Assembly (NCBI RefSeq): GCF_023684405.1
Contig: NZ_JAGSOI010000008.1
Span: 1-64,000 of the forward strand
Reading direction: 5' to 3'
Length of the DNA stretch: 64,000 nucleotides
Source of the DNA: Methanococcoides seepicolus
GTDB taxonomy: Archaea; Halobacteriota; Methanosarcinia; Methanosarcinales; Methanosarcinaceae
The notes beneath the pieces were generated by a model. It was not told the origin of the DNA. It ran no database searches and was given only the letters and a program-made list of their open reading frames with translations. A program made the position numbers and the translations under genes. Positions within the stretch are counted from its first letter, which is position 1. Each line of letters begins with the position of its first letter. Positions 18,262-28,011 of the stretch are shown here, piece after piece.

Positions 18262-18936
18262 TTAGATTTTGTTCAACGTTTGCAGTTCTTCGTTCAGTTC
18301 TTTTATTTCAGCAGGGCAACCGATGGCCAGTTTCCATGCAGGTACATTCTTTGTTACCAATGCTCCACCTGCGACCATTGCTCCTTCTCCTATCTCCACT
18401 CCGGGGAGTATTGTGGCATTTGCACCTATGGATGCACCTTTTCTTATTATTGGTCCTTCGGGATGATATTCATTTCTGATGGGGTATTTGTCATTGGTCA
18501 GAACGGCGCAGGGTCCGATGAACACATTATCTTCTATTTTCACATGCGTGGGTATGTAGACATTACCCTGTATACTGACGTTGTCCCCTATTGTTACATT
18601 CCCGTCGATTATGACATTGGTTCCGATAAGTACGTTATCTCCAATGGTGGTGTTCTCACGTATCATACAGTTGTGGCCTGTCCTGAAATTGTCACCTGTT
18701 CTCACGTTGCTGAATATGGTTGTGTTTGGTCTTATGAACGAGTTCGAGCCAATTGTACAACCTGTATATTCTGCTTCTTCAGCTGTCATTCCTTTTTCCA
18801 GCAGTCCCGTGAGGATCGAATGTTCAGGATAGCCAAGGAGCACGTTCTCAAGGACTACTGAATAGTCACCTATGGAACTGATCCCAAGTATCTTTGCAGA
18901 TGAATGAATGTTTGTACTTTTTCCCAATGTTACCAC
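18262..18936 (-). CDS. Left-handed beta-helix (hexapeptide-repeat) acyltransferase
   Basis: 224 aa with many [LIV]-G-x4 hexapeptide repeats ([20 protein letters not shown], then [22 protein letters not shown]). This is the fold of sugar-nucleotide N-acetyltransferases such as WbpD. It lies 20 bp upstream of the aminotransferase in one operon, so N-acylation of the new 3-amino group is the likely job. The start is either GTG 18936 or TTG 18927; AGGTGG sits best for the TTG. Confidence 0.82.
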   Translation of the reverse strand: MVTLGKSTNIHSSAKILGISSIGDYSVVLENVLLGYPEHSILTGLLEKGMTAEEAEYTGCTIGSNSFIRPNTTIFSNVRTGDNFRTGHNCMIRENTTIGDNVLIGTNVIIDGNVTIGDNVSIQGNVYIPTHVKIEDNVFIGPCAVLTNDKYPIRNEYHPEGPIIRKGASIGANATILPGVEIGEGAMVAGGALVTKNVPAWKLAIGCPAEIKELNEELQTLNKI

Positions 18937-19068
18937 CTAATACGAGATCCCCTTTTGTTAGTTTATTATGTATGATCTATGCTAATATAGTATTTTTGTC
19001 GTAAATTAAATTTATCTGCAGATTATCAATCAAAACCTTATTAAAGCTAAACTGCAATTGCACCCACT

Positions 19069-20340
19069 ATGTTTACGATTCTGACAGGGTCACAGTTCGG
19101 TGATGAAGGAAAAGGAAAGATCGTTGATCTGCTATCAAAAGACTACGATCTTGTTGTCAGGTTCCAGGGCGGGGATAATGCAGGCCACACGGTGGTCGTT
19201 GGGGATGATGTCTATAAGCTCCATCTGATCCCATCCGGTTTCCTGCTCGATTCAAGGGTTCTGATAGGTCCGGGAACTGTCCTTAATCCAGAGGTTTTGG
19301 CAGAAGAGATCGATATGCTTGAAAAGACAGGTGTTGAGGTATCTTCTGATAAATTGGGTATAGATGCTAAGACGAGTATCATTATGCCTTATCATGTTGA
19401 ACTGGACGGCCTTCGTGAATCATCACGCAAAGAGATGATCGGTACTACTAAAAAGGGTATTGGCTTTGCTTATGTTGATAAGATCGCAAGGGATGAGATC
19501 CGAATGTCGGACCTTGTGAATTCTGAAAGGCTCATGAACAGGCTTACTGAGATGGCTGCATCCAAGGAGGCTGCTATCAGGGAACTTGGCGGCGATCCTT
19601 CAATAGTTACTGATACTGAATTGATGGACAAGTATGTGAAGCTTGGTCAGAGGCTTGCTCCGTATGTCACTGATGTTTCCTATGAGATAAATGAAGCTAT
19701 CTCTGAAGGTAAGAATGTACTGGCCGAGGGTGCGCAGGGCACTTTCCTTGATGTTATTCACGGTACTCAGAAGTTCGTTACCTCTTCCAGCACTATTGCA
19801 GGTTCTGCATGTGCAAATCTTGGTGTCGGCCCGACAAAGGTCAATGAGGTTCTGGGAATTGTGAAAGCTTATATCACAAGGGTAGGCGAAGGGCCGTTAC
19901 CTACTGAACTTCATGATGAGGCCGGAGCGCATCTTCATGATGTGGGGCACGAGTTCGGTACCACTACAGGCAGGTCCCGCAGATGCGGATGGTTCGACCT
20001 TCCGTTGCTCAAGAAAGCGATAAACCTGAACGGTTATACCAGTGTTGCATTGACTAAATTGGATGTGCTTTCAGATCTTGATGTCGTTAAGGTTTGTGTG
20101 GCATATGATCTCAATGGTGAAAGGCTGGACTATCCACCGGAAGATACTTCCCTTTTGAGCATGTGTAAGCCTATCTATGAAGACCTTGAAGGCTGGTCCG
20201 ATGATCTTACGGGTGTGAAGAGCTATGAGGATGTTCCTCGGGCTGCCCGTGATTATGTGGAGAAGCTGGAGGGTATGATGGGAGTCCCTATCAAATATGT
20301 GTCCGTAGGACCTGGAAGGGCACAGACTTTCGAAAAATGA
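19069..20340 (+). CDS. purA: Adenylosuccinate synthetase
   Basis: 423 aa, the usual length. The N-terminal GSQFGDEGKGK GTP loop, GGDNAGHTV, GTTKKGIGFAY and AEGAQGTFLDV are all PurA signatures. It condenses IMP and aspartate with GTP to adenylosuccinate, the first step from IMP to AMP. It is transcribed alone, divergent from the acyltransferase operon. Confidence 0.96.
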   Translation: MFTILTGSQFGDEGKGKIVDLLSKDYDLVVRFQGGDNAGHTVVVGDDVYKLHLIPSGFLLDSRVLIGPGTVLNPEVLAEEIDMLEKTGVEVSSDKLGIDAKTSIIMPYHVELDGLRESSRKEMIGTTKKGIGFAYVDKIARDEIRMSDLVNSERLMNRLTEMAASKEAAIRELGGDPSIVTDTELMDKYVKLGQRLAPYVTDVSYEINEAISEGKNVLAEGAQGTFLDVIHGTQKFVTSSSTIAGSACANLGVGPTKVNEVLGIVKAYITRVGEGPLPTELHDEAGAHLHDVGHEFGTTTGRSRRCGWFDLPLLKKAINLNGYTSVALTKLDVLSDLDVVKVCVAYDLNGERLDYPPEDTSLLSMCKPIYEDLEGWSDDLTGVKSYEDVPRAARDYVEKLEGMMGVPIKYVSVGPGRAQTFEK

Positions 20341-20401
20341 GGGTAGTTTCCCTTAATTTCTTTCTCGTATGAGATGAGGATATGGGACACTGCCGAAACA
20401 C

Positions 20402-20410
20402 GTATATACT
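20402..20410 (+). promoter_or_regulatory. TATA box candidate for the S19e translation cluster
   Basis: GTATATACT in the purA/S19e gap, about 125 bp upstream of the S19e start, is the best archaeal TATA-like sequence there. It implies a leader of roughly 100 nt. Confidence 0.4.
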
Positions 20411-20536
20411 AATCAATAAATTACACCCTATTTCCATGCACATATTGTGATAGAGTATGACTTGCTTGCAACAAGTTTACGAAAGATCAAAATATGCAGA
20501 AATTCAATCGATACATTTCATTCCAAGGAGGATATA

Positions 20537-20986
20537 ATGACTACAGCATACGACGTTCCTGCTTCAGATATTATTGCAAAGCTGGCAGAGAACCTAAAAG
20601 AGAATGATCAGATCAAGCCACCCGAATGGGCAGCTTTCGTTAAGACCGGTGTTCACAAGGAGCACGCTCCAGTTGACAAAGACTGGTGGTACACCCGCTG
20701 TGCAGCTATCATGAGGACTATTTATATGCAGGGTCCTGTTGGTGTTGAGAGGCTCAGGTCTGTCTATGGTGGTAAGAAAGGTAGGGGTGCAAACCCATCC
20801 AAGAAAGCAAAGGGCAGTGGCTCTGTTGTGAGGGAAGCATTCCAGCAGCTTGAAACTGCAGGTTTTGTGCGCAAGCTGAAAAGCGGTAGGGTTATCGCTC
20901 CTGCAGGTCAGTCTTTACTTGACAATCTCTCTACTGAAGTCAAGAACGAGCTTGTTGAGACCATTCCGGAACTTGCAAAATACTGA
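20537..20986 (+). CDS. rps19e: 30S ribosomal protein S19e
   Basis: 149 aa from the ATG at 20537, with AAGGAGG nine nt upstream; the longer in-frame extension lacks a ribosome-binding site. The motifs [29 protein letters not shown] and [13 protein letters not shown] are typical of archaeal S19e. It opens the archaeal cluster S19e-PDCD5-PP-loop-L39e-L31e-aIF6-LX-prefoldin-FtsY. Confidence 0.95.
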   Translation: MTTAYDVPASDIIAKLAENLKENDQIKPPEWAAFVKTGVHKEHAPVDKDWWYTRCAAIMRTIYMQGPVGVERLRSVYGGKKGRGANPSKKAKGSGSVVREAFQQLETAGFVRKLKSGRVIAPAGQSLLDNLSTEVKNELVETIPELAKY

Positions 20987-20995
20987 TATGGTTAT

Positions 20996-21011
20996 TGGGA
21001 GTTTGCTCCCA
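20996..21011. terminator. Short hairpin between S19e and PDCD5-like genes
   Basis: TGGGAG-TTTG-CTCCCA forms a perfect 6-bp stem with a 4-nt loop. No T-tract follows, and the genes downstream are usually cotranscribed, so it may be a processing or stability hairpin. Its core recurs after ftsY at 25113. Confidence 0.45.
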
Positions 21012-21086
21012 TCCATGTCACTCCGAAGTTGCCTGTCAATGACCCAGCGGTCATCTTTGATATATAATAAATGGATGTGATCTACA

Positions 21087-21437
21087 GTGGATGATCTTGA
21101 AGCTATCCGACAAAAAAGGCTCGCAGAGCTCCAGCAGCAGCAGCAGCAATCATCTCCACAGAATGATGCTCAGGCTGCATATCAGCAGGAGCAGGCACAA
21201 GCTGAAAGGGACGCGCAGGTTCAGGCAGTTCTTCGTCAGGTCATGACACCTGAGGCGCGTGAGAGATTGACTCGATTGAGGCTCTCTCGCAAGGAATTGG
21301 CTGAACAGCTTGAATCCCAGCTTGTGATGCTTGCACAAAATGGTCGCCTTCAGACAAAGATAGATGATGAGAAGCTTAAAGTTCTTCTTACACAGATGCA
21401 GCCACAGAAACGCCAGACTTCCATAACTCGTATGTGA
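21087..21437 (+). CDS. DNA-binding protein, PDCD5/TFAR19 family
   Basis: 116 aa with a GTG start at 21087 and GGATGTGAT upstream. It begins MDDLEAIRQKRLAELQQQ, the family hallmark, followed by a Gln-rich linker and the helical core (TPEARERLTRLRLSRKELAEQLE). Archaeal members bind DNA and possibly chaperones; their cellular role is unsettled. The next gene starts 3 nt after the stop. Confidence 0.9.
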   Translation: MDDLEAIRQKRLAELQQQQQQSSPQNDAQAAYQQEQAQAERDAQVQAVLRQVMTPEARERLTRLRLSRKELAEQLESQLVMLAQNGRLQTKIDDEKLKVLLTQMQPQKRQTSITRM

Positions 21438-21440
21438 AAT

Positions 21441-22034
21441 ATGAAAGCTCATGTACTTTTCAGTGGAGGTAAGGACAGTTCATTGTCGGCTATCCTGCTC
21501 GACCCCTTTTTCGATATCGAACTTGTAACATGCACATTTTCGATACTTCCGGTGGGGGATATTGCAAAAGTAACGGCTGATGAATTGGGCTTTTCCCACA
21601 GGGTACTGGAGCTTGATCGTACTATTCTGGAAACTGCATTGAATATCATAATTGAGGACGGTTATCCGAAGAACGCGATCAACTTCATACACAAGAATGT
21701 GATCGAGACACTCGCAAAGGAAGATGCGGTGTCAGTGATCGCTGATGGTGTAAGGCGTGATGATCGCGTACCAAGGCTTACGGATCCAGAAATTCGAAGC
21801 ATTGAGGATCGGTTTGGTGTGAAATACATCTGCCCTCTTCAGGGATATGGTAGAAGTGCGGTCAACATGCTTGTGGAAAAGCATCTGGTGATCGATGAAG
21901 GTCAAAGTGACAGTATTGCCAAGGCAGATTATGAGACAGAGTTGCGTGAACTGATAAGGCAACAATATGGAAATGAAAAAGTTATCGATATATTTCCGCA
22001 ACATTTGCAATCAAGAGTTTTAAAGCGTATCTGA
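21441..22034 (+). CDS. Predicted PP-loop ATPase (COG1365-type)
   Basis: 197 aa. The N-terminal SGGKDSSL PP-loop binds ATP and releases pyrophosphate. ADGVRRDDRVPRLT and CPLQGYGR are further conserved parts. It is an archaeal N-type ATP pyrophosphatase usually encoded in this translation cluster, so tRNA or ribosome modification is likely, but the substrate is not established. Confidence 0.75.
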   Translation: MKAHVLFSGGKDSSLSAILLDPFFDIELVTCTFSILPVGDIAKVTADELGFSHRVLELDRTILETALNIIIEDGYPKNAINFIHKNVIETLAKEDAVSVIADGVRRDDRVPRLTDPEIRSIEDRFGVKYICPLQGYGRSAVNMLVEKHLVIDEGQSDSIAKADYETELRELIRQQYGNEKVIDIFPQHLQSRVLKRI

Positions 22035-22070
22035 TATAATGTTCTTTTTTGAACATAAAGATGATATCAG
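22031..22070. terminator. Nested hairpin after PP-loop gene
   Basis: Outer arms CTGATAT/ATATCAG (22031-22037 and 22064-22070) enclose an inner stem ATGTTC-T6-GAACAT (22039-22056). It overlaps the stop of the PP-loop gene and precedes the L39e promoter region, so it probably ends the first part of the cluster or protects mRNA. Confidence 0.5.
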
Positions 22071-22176
22071 ATGGGGAATCTTATTGCCCATAGATTAATG
22101 ATTTATAGGATAATCGATTTATAGACGCAAATCTTTATGATTGGCGTTACAATTAATCAAATCACAGGTGAGATAA

Positions 22177-22332
22177 GTGAGCCACAATACAAAAGGACAG
22201 AAGATAAGGCTGGCAAAAGCGCATAATCAGAATCAGCGCGTACCAACCTGGGTGATCATCAAGACTAACAGAAAGGTTGTTAGCCACCCAAAGAGAAGGC
22301 ACTGGAGAAGGAACAGTTTAGACGTGAAATAA
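22177..22332 (+). CDS. rpl39e: 50S ribosomal protein L39e
   Basis: 51 aa with a GTG start preceded by [39 protein letters not shown] and [10 protein letters not shown] are diagnostic for L39e, a small basic protein lining the exit tunnel. Confidence 0.95.
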   Translation: MSHNTKGQKIRLAKAHNQNQRVPTWVIIKTNRKVVSHPKRRHWRRNSLDVK

Positions 22333-22342
22333 GGTGATGACA

Positions 22343-22609
22343 ATGGCAGAAGACGCGGTAAAGGAACAGATCTACACTATTCCACTTCGTGAAGCAAAGC
22401 TTGCTCCAAGGTGGAAGCGTACCGGCAGAGCTATGTCTCTTATAAGAAAATATCTTGTAAGGCACATGAAAGCAGATCCTTCACAGATTAAGATAGATGC
22501 TACTATCAATCACAGAATCTGGGAACGAGGTTCTCAGAAACCACCATCGTCCATTCGTATTCGAGCTGCAAAGTTCGAAGATGGAGAAGTTCAGGCAGAA
22601 CTTGCTTGA
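22343..22609 (+). CDS. rpl31e: 50S ribosomal protein L31e
   Basis: 88 aa from the ATG at 22343, chosen because AAGGTGATG lies just before it; upstream GTG and ATG codons fall inside that ribosome-binding site. [26 protein letters not shown]-like and [14 protein letters not shown] motifs are typical. Confidence 0.95.
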   Translation: MAEDAVKEQIYTIPLREAKLAPRWKRTGRAMSLIRKYLVRHMKADPSQIKIDATINHRIWERGSQKPPSSIRIRAAKFEDGEVQAELA

Positions 22610-22648
22610 TCTTAAGATGGATCTTATATCGTATAGCATAGGACAATA

Positions 22649-23302
22649 ATGATCAAAACAGTGAACATCTATGATAACCCTGTATTAGGGGTATTTGCCA
22701 CATGTACGGAAGATGTGGCTATCGTTCCTATCGGTACTGCCGGAAAGGCTATCGACTTGCTTGCAGAACAGCTTGATGTAAAGGTAATCTCTACATTGAT
22801 AAATGGCAGTATTGTGGTAGGTTCACTTTCCAAAGGCAATTCAAATGGTTTCCTGATATCAAGGGATGCCAATGTCAGTGATCTCAAAGACGTTGAGGTC
22901 CCAGTCGAAGTGCTTCCAGATATGCTCACAGCCGTTGGAAATGTGATATTGGCAAATGATACGGCAGCACTTGTACATCCGGAAATGACCGATAGCTCGA
23001 TAGAAGTGATCTCAAGGGTTCTTGGAGTAGATGTTCACAGAGGCACTATTGCAGGTCTGGGAACTGTTGGAATGGCAGGCGTTGCCACGAACAGAGGTTT
23101 ACTGGTCCACCCAATGGTGACACCGGATGAACTTTCCGTTCTTGAGGATGTGTTCGCTCTTCCTGTCGAAGTGGGTACCACTAACTATGGTTCACAAGCA
23201 GTAGGCTCAGGTTTGCTCGCCAATTCAAAAGGATATGTAGCAGGTTCCAATACTACGGGTCACGAACTCGGAAGGGTTGAGGACGCACTGTTCTTTGCTT
23301 GA
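22649..23302 (+). CDS. eif6: Translation initiation factor aIF6
   Basis: 217 aa, five-fold repeated IF6 (pentein) architecture, with NPVLGVFA near the start and [18 protein letters not shown] later. aIF6 binds the 50S subunit and prevents subunit joining (known). It lies between L31e and LX as in most euryarchaea. Confidence 0.95.
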   Translation: MIKTVNIYDNPVLGVFATCTEDVAIVPIGTAGKAIDLLAEQLDVKVISTLINGSIVVGSLSKGNSNGFLISRDANVSDLKDVEVPVEVLPDMLTAVGNVILANDTAALVHPEMTDSSIEVISRVLGVDVHRGTIAGLGTVGMAGVATNRGLLVHPMVTPDELSVLEDVFALPVEVGTTNYGSQAVGSGLLANSKGYVAGSNTTGHELGRVEDALFFA

Positions 23303-23343
23303 TCATTGGTCTTTAAATTAATAAATATAACAGGTGATTTCAT

Positions 23344-23520
23344 ATGCAGAATTATGTTGTCAAAGGCACATTCAAAGCAGGACATTCTTGGGAGAAGTTC
23401 ACCAAGAACGTCGAGAGCCAAAATGAAAAGAATGCTCGTGATAAGACATTGTCCACTTTTGGTAGTAAACATAGGATCGTTAGGGCATTAATAAAGATCG
23501 AGAGTGTCACAGAGGCATGA
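23344..23520 (+). CDS. rplX: 50S ribosomal protein LX (L18Ae/L20a)
   Basis: 58 aa, [19 protein letters not shown] ... [14 protein letters not shown], with AGGTGAT upstream. The family is a short archaeal L18Ae. Its TGA overlaps the first ATG of the prefoldin gene, so the two are translationally coupled. Confidence 0.92.
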   Translation: MQNYVVKGTFKAGHSWEKFTKNVESQNEKNARDKTLSTFGSKHRIVRALIKIESVTEA

Positions 23521-23942
23521 GATCTATGTCAGAAATGAGTGAACAGGACGCACGAAATCTCGCAGCGCAACATCGCGAGTTGCAGCAGAATGCTGAATCA
23601 GTTAATCAGCAGCTCGGTATGGTGCAGAGGTCCATTGAGGATTGCGCACGTGCCATCTTAACTCTGGAGGAGCTTAAATCCGCTTCCGGTGCTATTAATA
23701 CGATGATCCCTCTGGGAGCAGGGGCATTGATACATGCAAATATTGCAGATGTCGATAAGATCGTTGTAAGTGTCGGAGCAGGTATCAGTGTGGAGAAAAC
23801 TCCGGCTGAAGCCATTGAAACGCTCACTCAGCGCAAGGAAGAGCTCGGCAAGGTTGTTGAACGCTTGAATGGAACCCTTACTCAGATAGGGCAGCGTCTG
23901 GCTTCAATTGAATCAACAGTTGGAAACAGACCTCCGCAGTGA
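23517..23942 (+). CDS. pfdA: Prefoldin subunit alpha
   Basis: 141 aa from the overlapping ATG at 23517 (alternative ATG 23526). Two coiled-coil arms (residues ~10-50 and ~100-135) flank a beta-hairpin core ([27 protein letters not shown]). It forms the hexameric chaperone that delivers nascent chains to the thermosome. Confidence 0.93.
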   Translation: MRSMSEMSEQDARNLAAQHRELQQNAESVNQQLGMVQRSIEDCARAILTLEELKSASGAINTMIPLGAGALIHANIADVDKIVVSVGAGISVEKTPAEAIETLTQRKEELGKVVERLNGTLTQIGQRLASIESTVGNRPPQ

Positions 23943-24001
23943 TCTTGTTCATTATGTTCTGATTCCTTTTTTATTTTTATCATTTTTAAGGATGAGTTTT
24001 A

Positions 24002-25105
24002 GTGTTTAATAAGCTCAAGGAAAAACTTGGTAGTTTCAAACAATCGATCGGTAAGACGATCGATGAGAAGGCTGTTGAGTTGAAAGAGCCTGTCGAAGAG
24101 ATTGTTGAGGTCGAACCGGCAGAAGGGCCAGTATCAACTCCAGAGGTTTCGGAAAACGTTTCTTCTTCTTCTGAAGAAAAGCTTGACAAAGCAGAAGCTC
24201 CCGCTCCGTTAAAACAAAAGATCGGTTTTGCTCAAAAGGCCAAAGCCCTTGTTTTCGAAAGGGAGGTCATACTCGATGGAAGTGATATCGAAGATTCACT
24301 CTGGGAGCTTGAAATGGCTTTGCTTGAGAGTGATATTGCCATCAATGTCGCAGAAGCGATAGTCGAGTCCGTGAAAGGAGAACTTGTGGGAAGTCGCAAG
24401 AAGCTCGGAAGCAATACTGGTGAACTTGTGGAGAATGCATTGAGAAGTGCTATCTATAAAGTCATGTCTGCAAACGTTTTTGATCTTGATGAGTATATCA
24501 GGGATGCGAAAAAACCGGTTCATATCGTTTTCATAGGTATTAACGGTACTGGAAAGACCACAACCATCTCAAAAATGGCAAAACGCCTGAAAGACATGAA
24601 TTATTCTGTTGTTATTGCAGCCGGTGATACTTTCAGGGCAGGAGCTATCGATCAAATTGCTATTCATGCAGAAAGGATCGGCGTAAAACTGATCAAGCAT
24701 CAGGAAGGCGGTGACCCTGCAGCAGTTGTCTATGATGCTGTACAGCATGCAAAGGCACATAATGTAGATGTCATACTTTCCGATACGGCCGGTAGGATGC
24801 ACACCAATGTGAATCTTATGGCACAGCTTGAGAAGGTCTGCCGTGTAAGCTCTCCCGATCTCATAATCTTTGTGGACGAGGCAGTTGCAGGCAATGACGC
24901 TGTAGAACGTGCTCAGCAATTCAATGCTGCTGTCCCAATTCATGGCTCAATTCTAACGAAAACAGATGCTGATTCCAAAGGTGGTGCAGCAATATCCATT
25001 GCCTACATAACAGGTAAGCCAATTCTGTTCCTCGGAATGGGCCAGGGGTATGACGACCTTAAAAAGTTCGATCCTAAATGGTTCGTAGACCAGTTGTTCG
25101 AATAA
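24002..25105 (+). CDS. ftsY: Signal recognition particle receptor FtsY
   Basis: 367 aa with a GTG start. An acidic N-terminal ~75 residues precede the N domain and the GTPase (GINGTGKTTTISKMA, DTFRAGAIDQ, DTAGRMHT, TKTDADSKGGAAISI). It is the membrane receptor for SRP in co-translational targeting. A T-rich stretch precedes it, so it may have its own promoter although it closes the cluster. Confidence 0.96.
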   Translation: MFNKLKEKLGSFKQSIGKTIDEKAVELKEPVEEIVEVEPAEGPVSTPEVSENVSSSSEEKLDKAEAPAPLKQKIGFAQKAKALVFEREVILDGSDIEDSLWELEMALLESDIAINVAEAIVESVKGELVGSRKKLGSNTGELVENALRSAIYKVMSANVFDLDEYIRDAKKPVHIVFIGINGTGKTTTISKMAKRLKDMNYSVVIAAGDTFRAGAIDQIAIHAERIGVKLIKHQEGGDPAAVVYDAVQHAKAHNVDVILSDTAGRMHTNVNLMAQLEKVCRVSSPDLIIFVDEAVAGNDAVERAQQFNAAVPIHGSILTKTDADSKGGAAISIAYITGKPILFLGMGQGYDDLKKFDPKWFVDQLFE

Positions 25106-25109
25106 TTAC

Positions 25110-25129
25110 AGAGGGAGCAAACTCCCTCT
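25110..25129. terminator. Shared bidirectional terminator of ftsY and trpA
   Basis: AGAGGGAG-CAAA-CTCCCTCT is a perfect 8-bp stem midway between two converging stop codons (25105 and 25148). Its core is the reverse complement of the hairpin at 20997-21010. Confidence 0.7.
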
Positions 25130-25147
25130 AAGTTTAATTTCTGTTCT

Positions 25148-25927
25148 TCAGTCCCTTCTGCAGACTGCCTTTATTTCAGTTGTAAGGTCTTCCAGTCTTT
25201 TATTGACATTATCCCCTGATGCAATAATATCTACAAAAGCGGAACCCACTATAACTCCGTCCGCACCTGCTTCTATAATCTTTGCAGCTTGCTCTGCATT
25301 GGAAATTCCGAAACCAACCGCCTTCGGGATGTCTGTCCTGACCCTTGAAATTATGTCGGAGGTCGCAGCTGTAACATCGGTTCGCGTCCCTGTAACGCCC
25401 AATCTTGAGACAATATACACAAAGCCGGACGTCTTGGACAATATCATCTCTATTCTCTCATCCGTGGTAACCGGGGCTACCAAAAATATCAGGTCAACTC
25501 CTTCCTGTGAACAGCAGTTTGCAAGATCATGGCTTTCTTCTGCCGGCAGATCTGGTATGATCAATCCGCTGATGCCTGAACTGACACAATCCTTTACAAA
25601 TCTTTCAATTCCGCGTTTGTATATCAGATTATAATATGTCATACACACAAGTGGGACCTGCACATCAAGGTTTGCCACAAGTTCAAAATACCTGTCCGGG
25701 TTCATTCCTGCTGAAAGTGCTCTTTCAGATGCTGCCTGTATGGTAGGTCCGTCTGCCACCGGATCAGAGAACGGCAATCCCAGTTCAATAATATCTGCAC
25801 CGCCCTTTATCAGTGAATCAACAATTCGTGAAGTTGAATCAATATCGGGATCTCCTGCACACACATAAGCAAGAAGTGCTGTTTCGTTCCTGTTCTTTAG
25901 TTCATTGAATTTATCAGCTAATCTCAT
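25148..25927 (-). CDS. trpA: Tryptophan synthase alpha chain
   Basis: 259 aa. GLPFSDPVADGPTIQ carries the catalytic Asp region, and GFGISNAEQA and ADGVIVGSAFV are typical. The start follows AGGAGGGGATGAT and lies 1 nt beyond the trpB stop. It cleaves indole-3-glycerol phosphate to indole, which is channelled to TrpB. Confidence 0.96.
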   Translation of the reverse strand: MRLADKFNELKNRNETALLAYVCAGDPDIDSTSRIVDSLIKGGADIIELGLPFSDPVADGPTIQAASERALSAGMNPDRYFELVANLDVQVPLVCMTYYNLIYKRGIERFVKDCVSSGISGLIIPDLPAEESHDLANCCSQEGVDLIFLVAPVTTDERIEMILSKTSGFVYIVSRLGVTGTRTDVTAATSDIISRVRTDIPKAVGFGISNAEQAAKIIEAGADGVIVGSAFVDIIASGDNVNKRLEDLTTEIKAVCRRD

Positions 25928-25928
25928 A

Positions 25929-27110
25929 TCATCCCCTCCTTTCGAGTCCGATCACGGTTTCAAGATCTTTGTCTCCTCTTCCGGAGAGATTGATGACCAC
26001 AAGCTCGCCAAGTTCTCCTGACTCTGCTGCTTCCATGACATGTGCTATTGCATGGGATGATTCCAGTGCAGGGATAATGCCTTCCACACGGCTTAGTTCA
26101 TGGAATGCCTCCAATGCCATATCATCATTGACAACACGGGGGATAATTCTTCCAATATCCGCAAGATGGGCAAGTTCGGGCCCTACTCCTGAATAATCCA
26201 ATCCTGCTGAAATGGAACTTGATTCGAGGATCTGGCCGTACTCATCCTGAAGTATGCGGGTACAAGCACCCTGGAGAACGCCATCCTCTCCAACGGACAG
26301 TGATGCCGAATGAAGTGCAGCATCCTTGGTATATTTCATACCTTTTCCGCCTGCTTCTACTGCTATAAGTTTCACGTCCTCTTCAATGAACGGGTAGAAT
26401 ATGCCCATTGCATTACTACCGCCACCTGTACATGCAACTATGGAATCCGGATAACGTCCCTCCTTTTCCATTATCTGCTGCTTGACCTCATTTCCGATCA
26501 CGCTCTGGAAATCTCTTACCATCATCGGATATGGATGTGGTCCAACTACTGAACCTATCAGATAATGTGTATTCTCTACATTTGAGACCCAATCGCGCAG
26601 TGCTTCGTTGATAGCATCTTTAAGTGTCCTTGATCCGGACTCGACCGGATGTACTTCTGTTCCCATGATCTCCATTCGATAAACGTTCATGCGCTGCCTT
26701 TCAGTGTCCTTGGCACCCATATACACATGTGTTTCGAATCCCAGATTAGTCCCTGCCATGGCAGTGGCAGTGCCATGCTGGCCTGCTCCGGTCTCTGCCA
26801 CAAGTCTTGTCTTTCCCATATACTTCGCAAGCAATGCCTGGCCGATCGTGTTGTTCAGCTTGTGAGCGCCACCATGTACCAGATCTTCCCTTTTCAGATA
26901 GATCTTTGTGCCGTATTTCTTGCTAAGGTTCCTGGCGTGATATAGAGGTGTTTCCCGACCTGCAAAATCTTTCAGATAATAATTAAGCTCCTCCAGAAAT
27001 TGTGGGTCGTTCCTGTACTTCTCATATCCCTGTTCAAGCTCTTCGAGAGCAGGCATCAATATCTCCGGGACGAACTGTCCGCCGTACTTACCATATTTTG
27101 TATCGCTCAT
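25929..27110 (-). CDS. trpB: Tryptophan synthase beta chain
   Basis: 393 aa from the ATG at 27110 ([16 protein letters not shown]), which has GGGAGGTATGAT directly upstream; the longer reading from 27131 is the ribosome-binding region. [12 protein letters not shown] contains the PLP lysine, and [12 protein letters not shown] and [12 protein letters not shown] bind PLP phosphate. This is a TrpB1-type sequence, paired with trpA. It makes tryptophan from indole and serine. Confidence 0.96.
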   Translation of the reverse strand: MSDTKYGKYGGQFVPEILMPALEELEQGYEKYRNDPQFLEELNYYLKDFAGRETPLYHARNLSKKYGTKIYLKREDLVHGGAHKLNNTIGQALLAKYMGKTRLVAETGAGQHGTATAMAGTNLGFETHVYMGAKDTERQRMNVYRMEIMGTEVHPVESGSRTLKDAINEALRDWVSNVENTHYLIGSVVGPHPYPMMVRDFQSVIGNEVKQQIMEKEGRYPDSIVACTGGGSNAMGIFYPFIEEDVKLIAVEAGGKGMKYTKDAALHSASLSVGEDGVLQGACTRILQDEYGQILESSSISAGLDYSGVGPELAHLADIGRIIPRVVNDDMALEAFHELSRVEGIIPALESSHAIAHVMEAAESGELGELVVINLSGRGDKDLETVIGLERRG

Positions 27111-27127
27111 ATCATACCTCCCTATTA

Positions 27128-27943
27128 TCATTCAATAGTGTCATCAAGTGCATCGACCAGTTCTTTGGTCTTTCTATAAACGTCTCCATCTTTGACAATG
27201 GAAGTTCCTATAAGTATCGCATCAGCGCCGGCTCTCATCATCCTTCTTGCGTCTTCAGATGTGTGTACGCCACTCTCACTGATCACAAGGTGCTCTTCAC
27301 CTGTTCTCCTGTCGTACTTCTTTATTATCGGTATAAGTTCCTCTGTGGTGGCAATATCCACCTCAAGGGTTGTAAGGTCGCGATTATTGATGCCTACTAT
27401 CTTTGCTGAACTATTCTCAAGAACATATGTAAGTTCTTCCGTATTATGTACTTCCACGAGGGGTTCGAATCCCTTTGATCGTGCATATTCAATGAGCTCC
27501 TCCAGTTTCTCACCGAGAATGCCTGCTATCAACAGTATAAGATCACTTCTCACCTCATCGAACTGCACCTTATCAATAATGAAATCTTTTCTCAGGACAG
27601 GTAATGAAATAGCTTCTCTGACAGCTTTAAGATTATCAATAGAACCTTCAAAGAACTCCGGTTCTGTCAGAACAGATATGGCAATAGCTCCTGCATTTTC
27701 CATATCCATGGCTATTTTTCCCGCTTCTTCCGGTGAAATGTCCCTTATTTTCATAGATGGGGATGCAGGTTTGACCTCTGCGATTATCGGAACCTTTCCG
27801 CTATTCTTTTTCGATTGGATAGCTTCGATTATCTTCTCTATCCCCTGTGTATTTCCCTTCAAAGTAGGACGATCTTCCGCTTCATAAAGCGTTTTGATCC
27901 GCTTTTCCGTAGAATTGATAATTTCATGTATTGCAGAGTGCAT
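27128..27943 (-). CDS. trpC: Indole-3-glycerol phosphate synthase
   Basis: 271 aa from the ATG at 27943 with AAGTGG upstream. [31 protein letters not shown] and [14 protein letters not shown] are the conserved barrel strands. First gene of trpCBA; trpEGDF are not in the window. Two TGTACA boxes lie 13-38 bp upstream of its start. Confidence 0.95.
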   Translation of the reverse strand: MHSAIHEIINSTEKRIKTLYEAEDRPTLKGNTQGIEKIIEAIQSKKNSGKVPIIAEVKPASPSMKIRDISPEEAGKIAMDMENAGAIAISVLTEPEFFEGSIDNLKAVREAISLPVLRKDFIIDKVQFDEVRSDLILLIAGILGEKLEELIEYARSKGFEPLVEVHNTEELTYVLENSSAKIVGINNRDLTTLEVDIATTEELIPIIKKYDRRTGEEHLVISESGVHTSEDARRMMRAGADAILIGTSIVKDGDVYRKTKELVDALDDTIE

Positions 27944-27955
27944 AATAACCACTTA

Positions 27956-27981
27956 TGTACATTGACGTATAAATATGTACA
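27956..27981 (-). promoter_or_regulatory. trpCBA promoter with two TRP-box-like TGTACA sites
   Basis: TGTACA occurs at 27956-27961 and 27976-27981, exactly 20 bp apart (about two helical turns). They flank a minus-strand TATA-like TATTTATAC (27966-27974). TGTACA is the consensus TRP box bound by TrpY in Methanothermobacter (literature recalled). With a winged-helix gene directly upstream, tryptophan-responsive repression is likely. Confidence 0.65.
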
Positions 27982-28011
27982 TACAATTTATTCTATATAC
28001 ATCTTTCGCCA

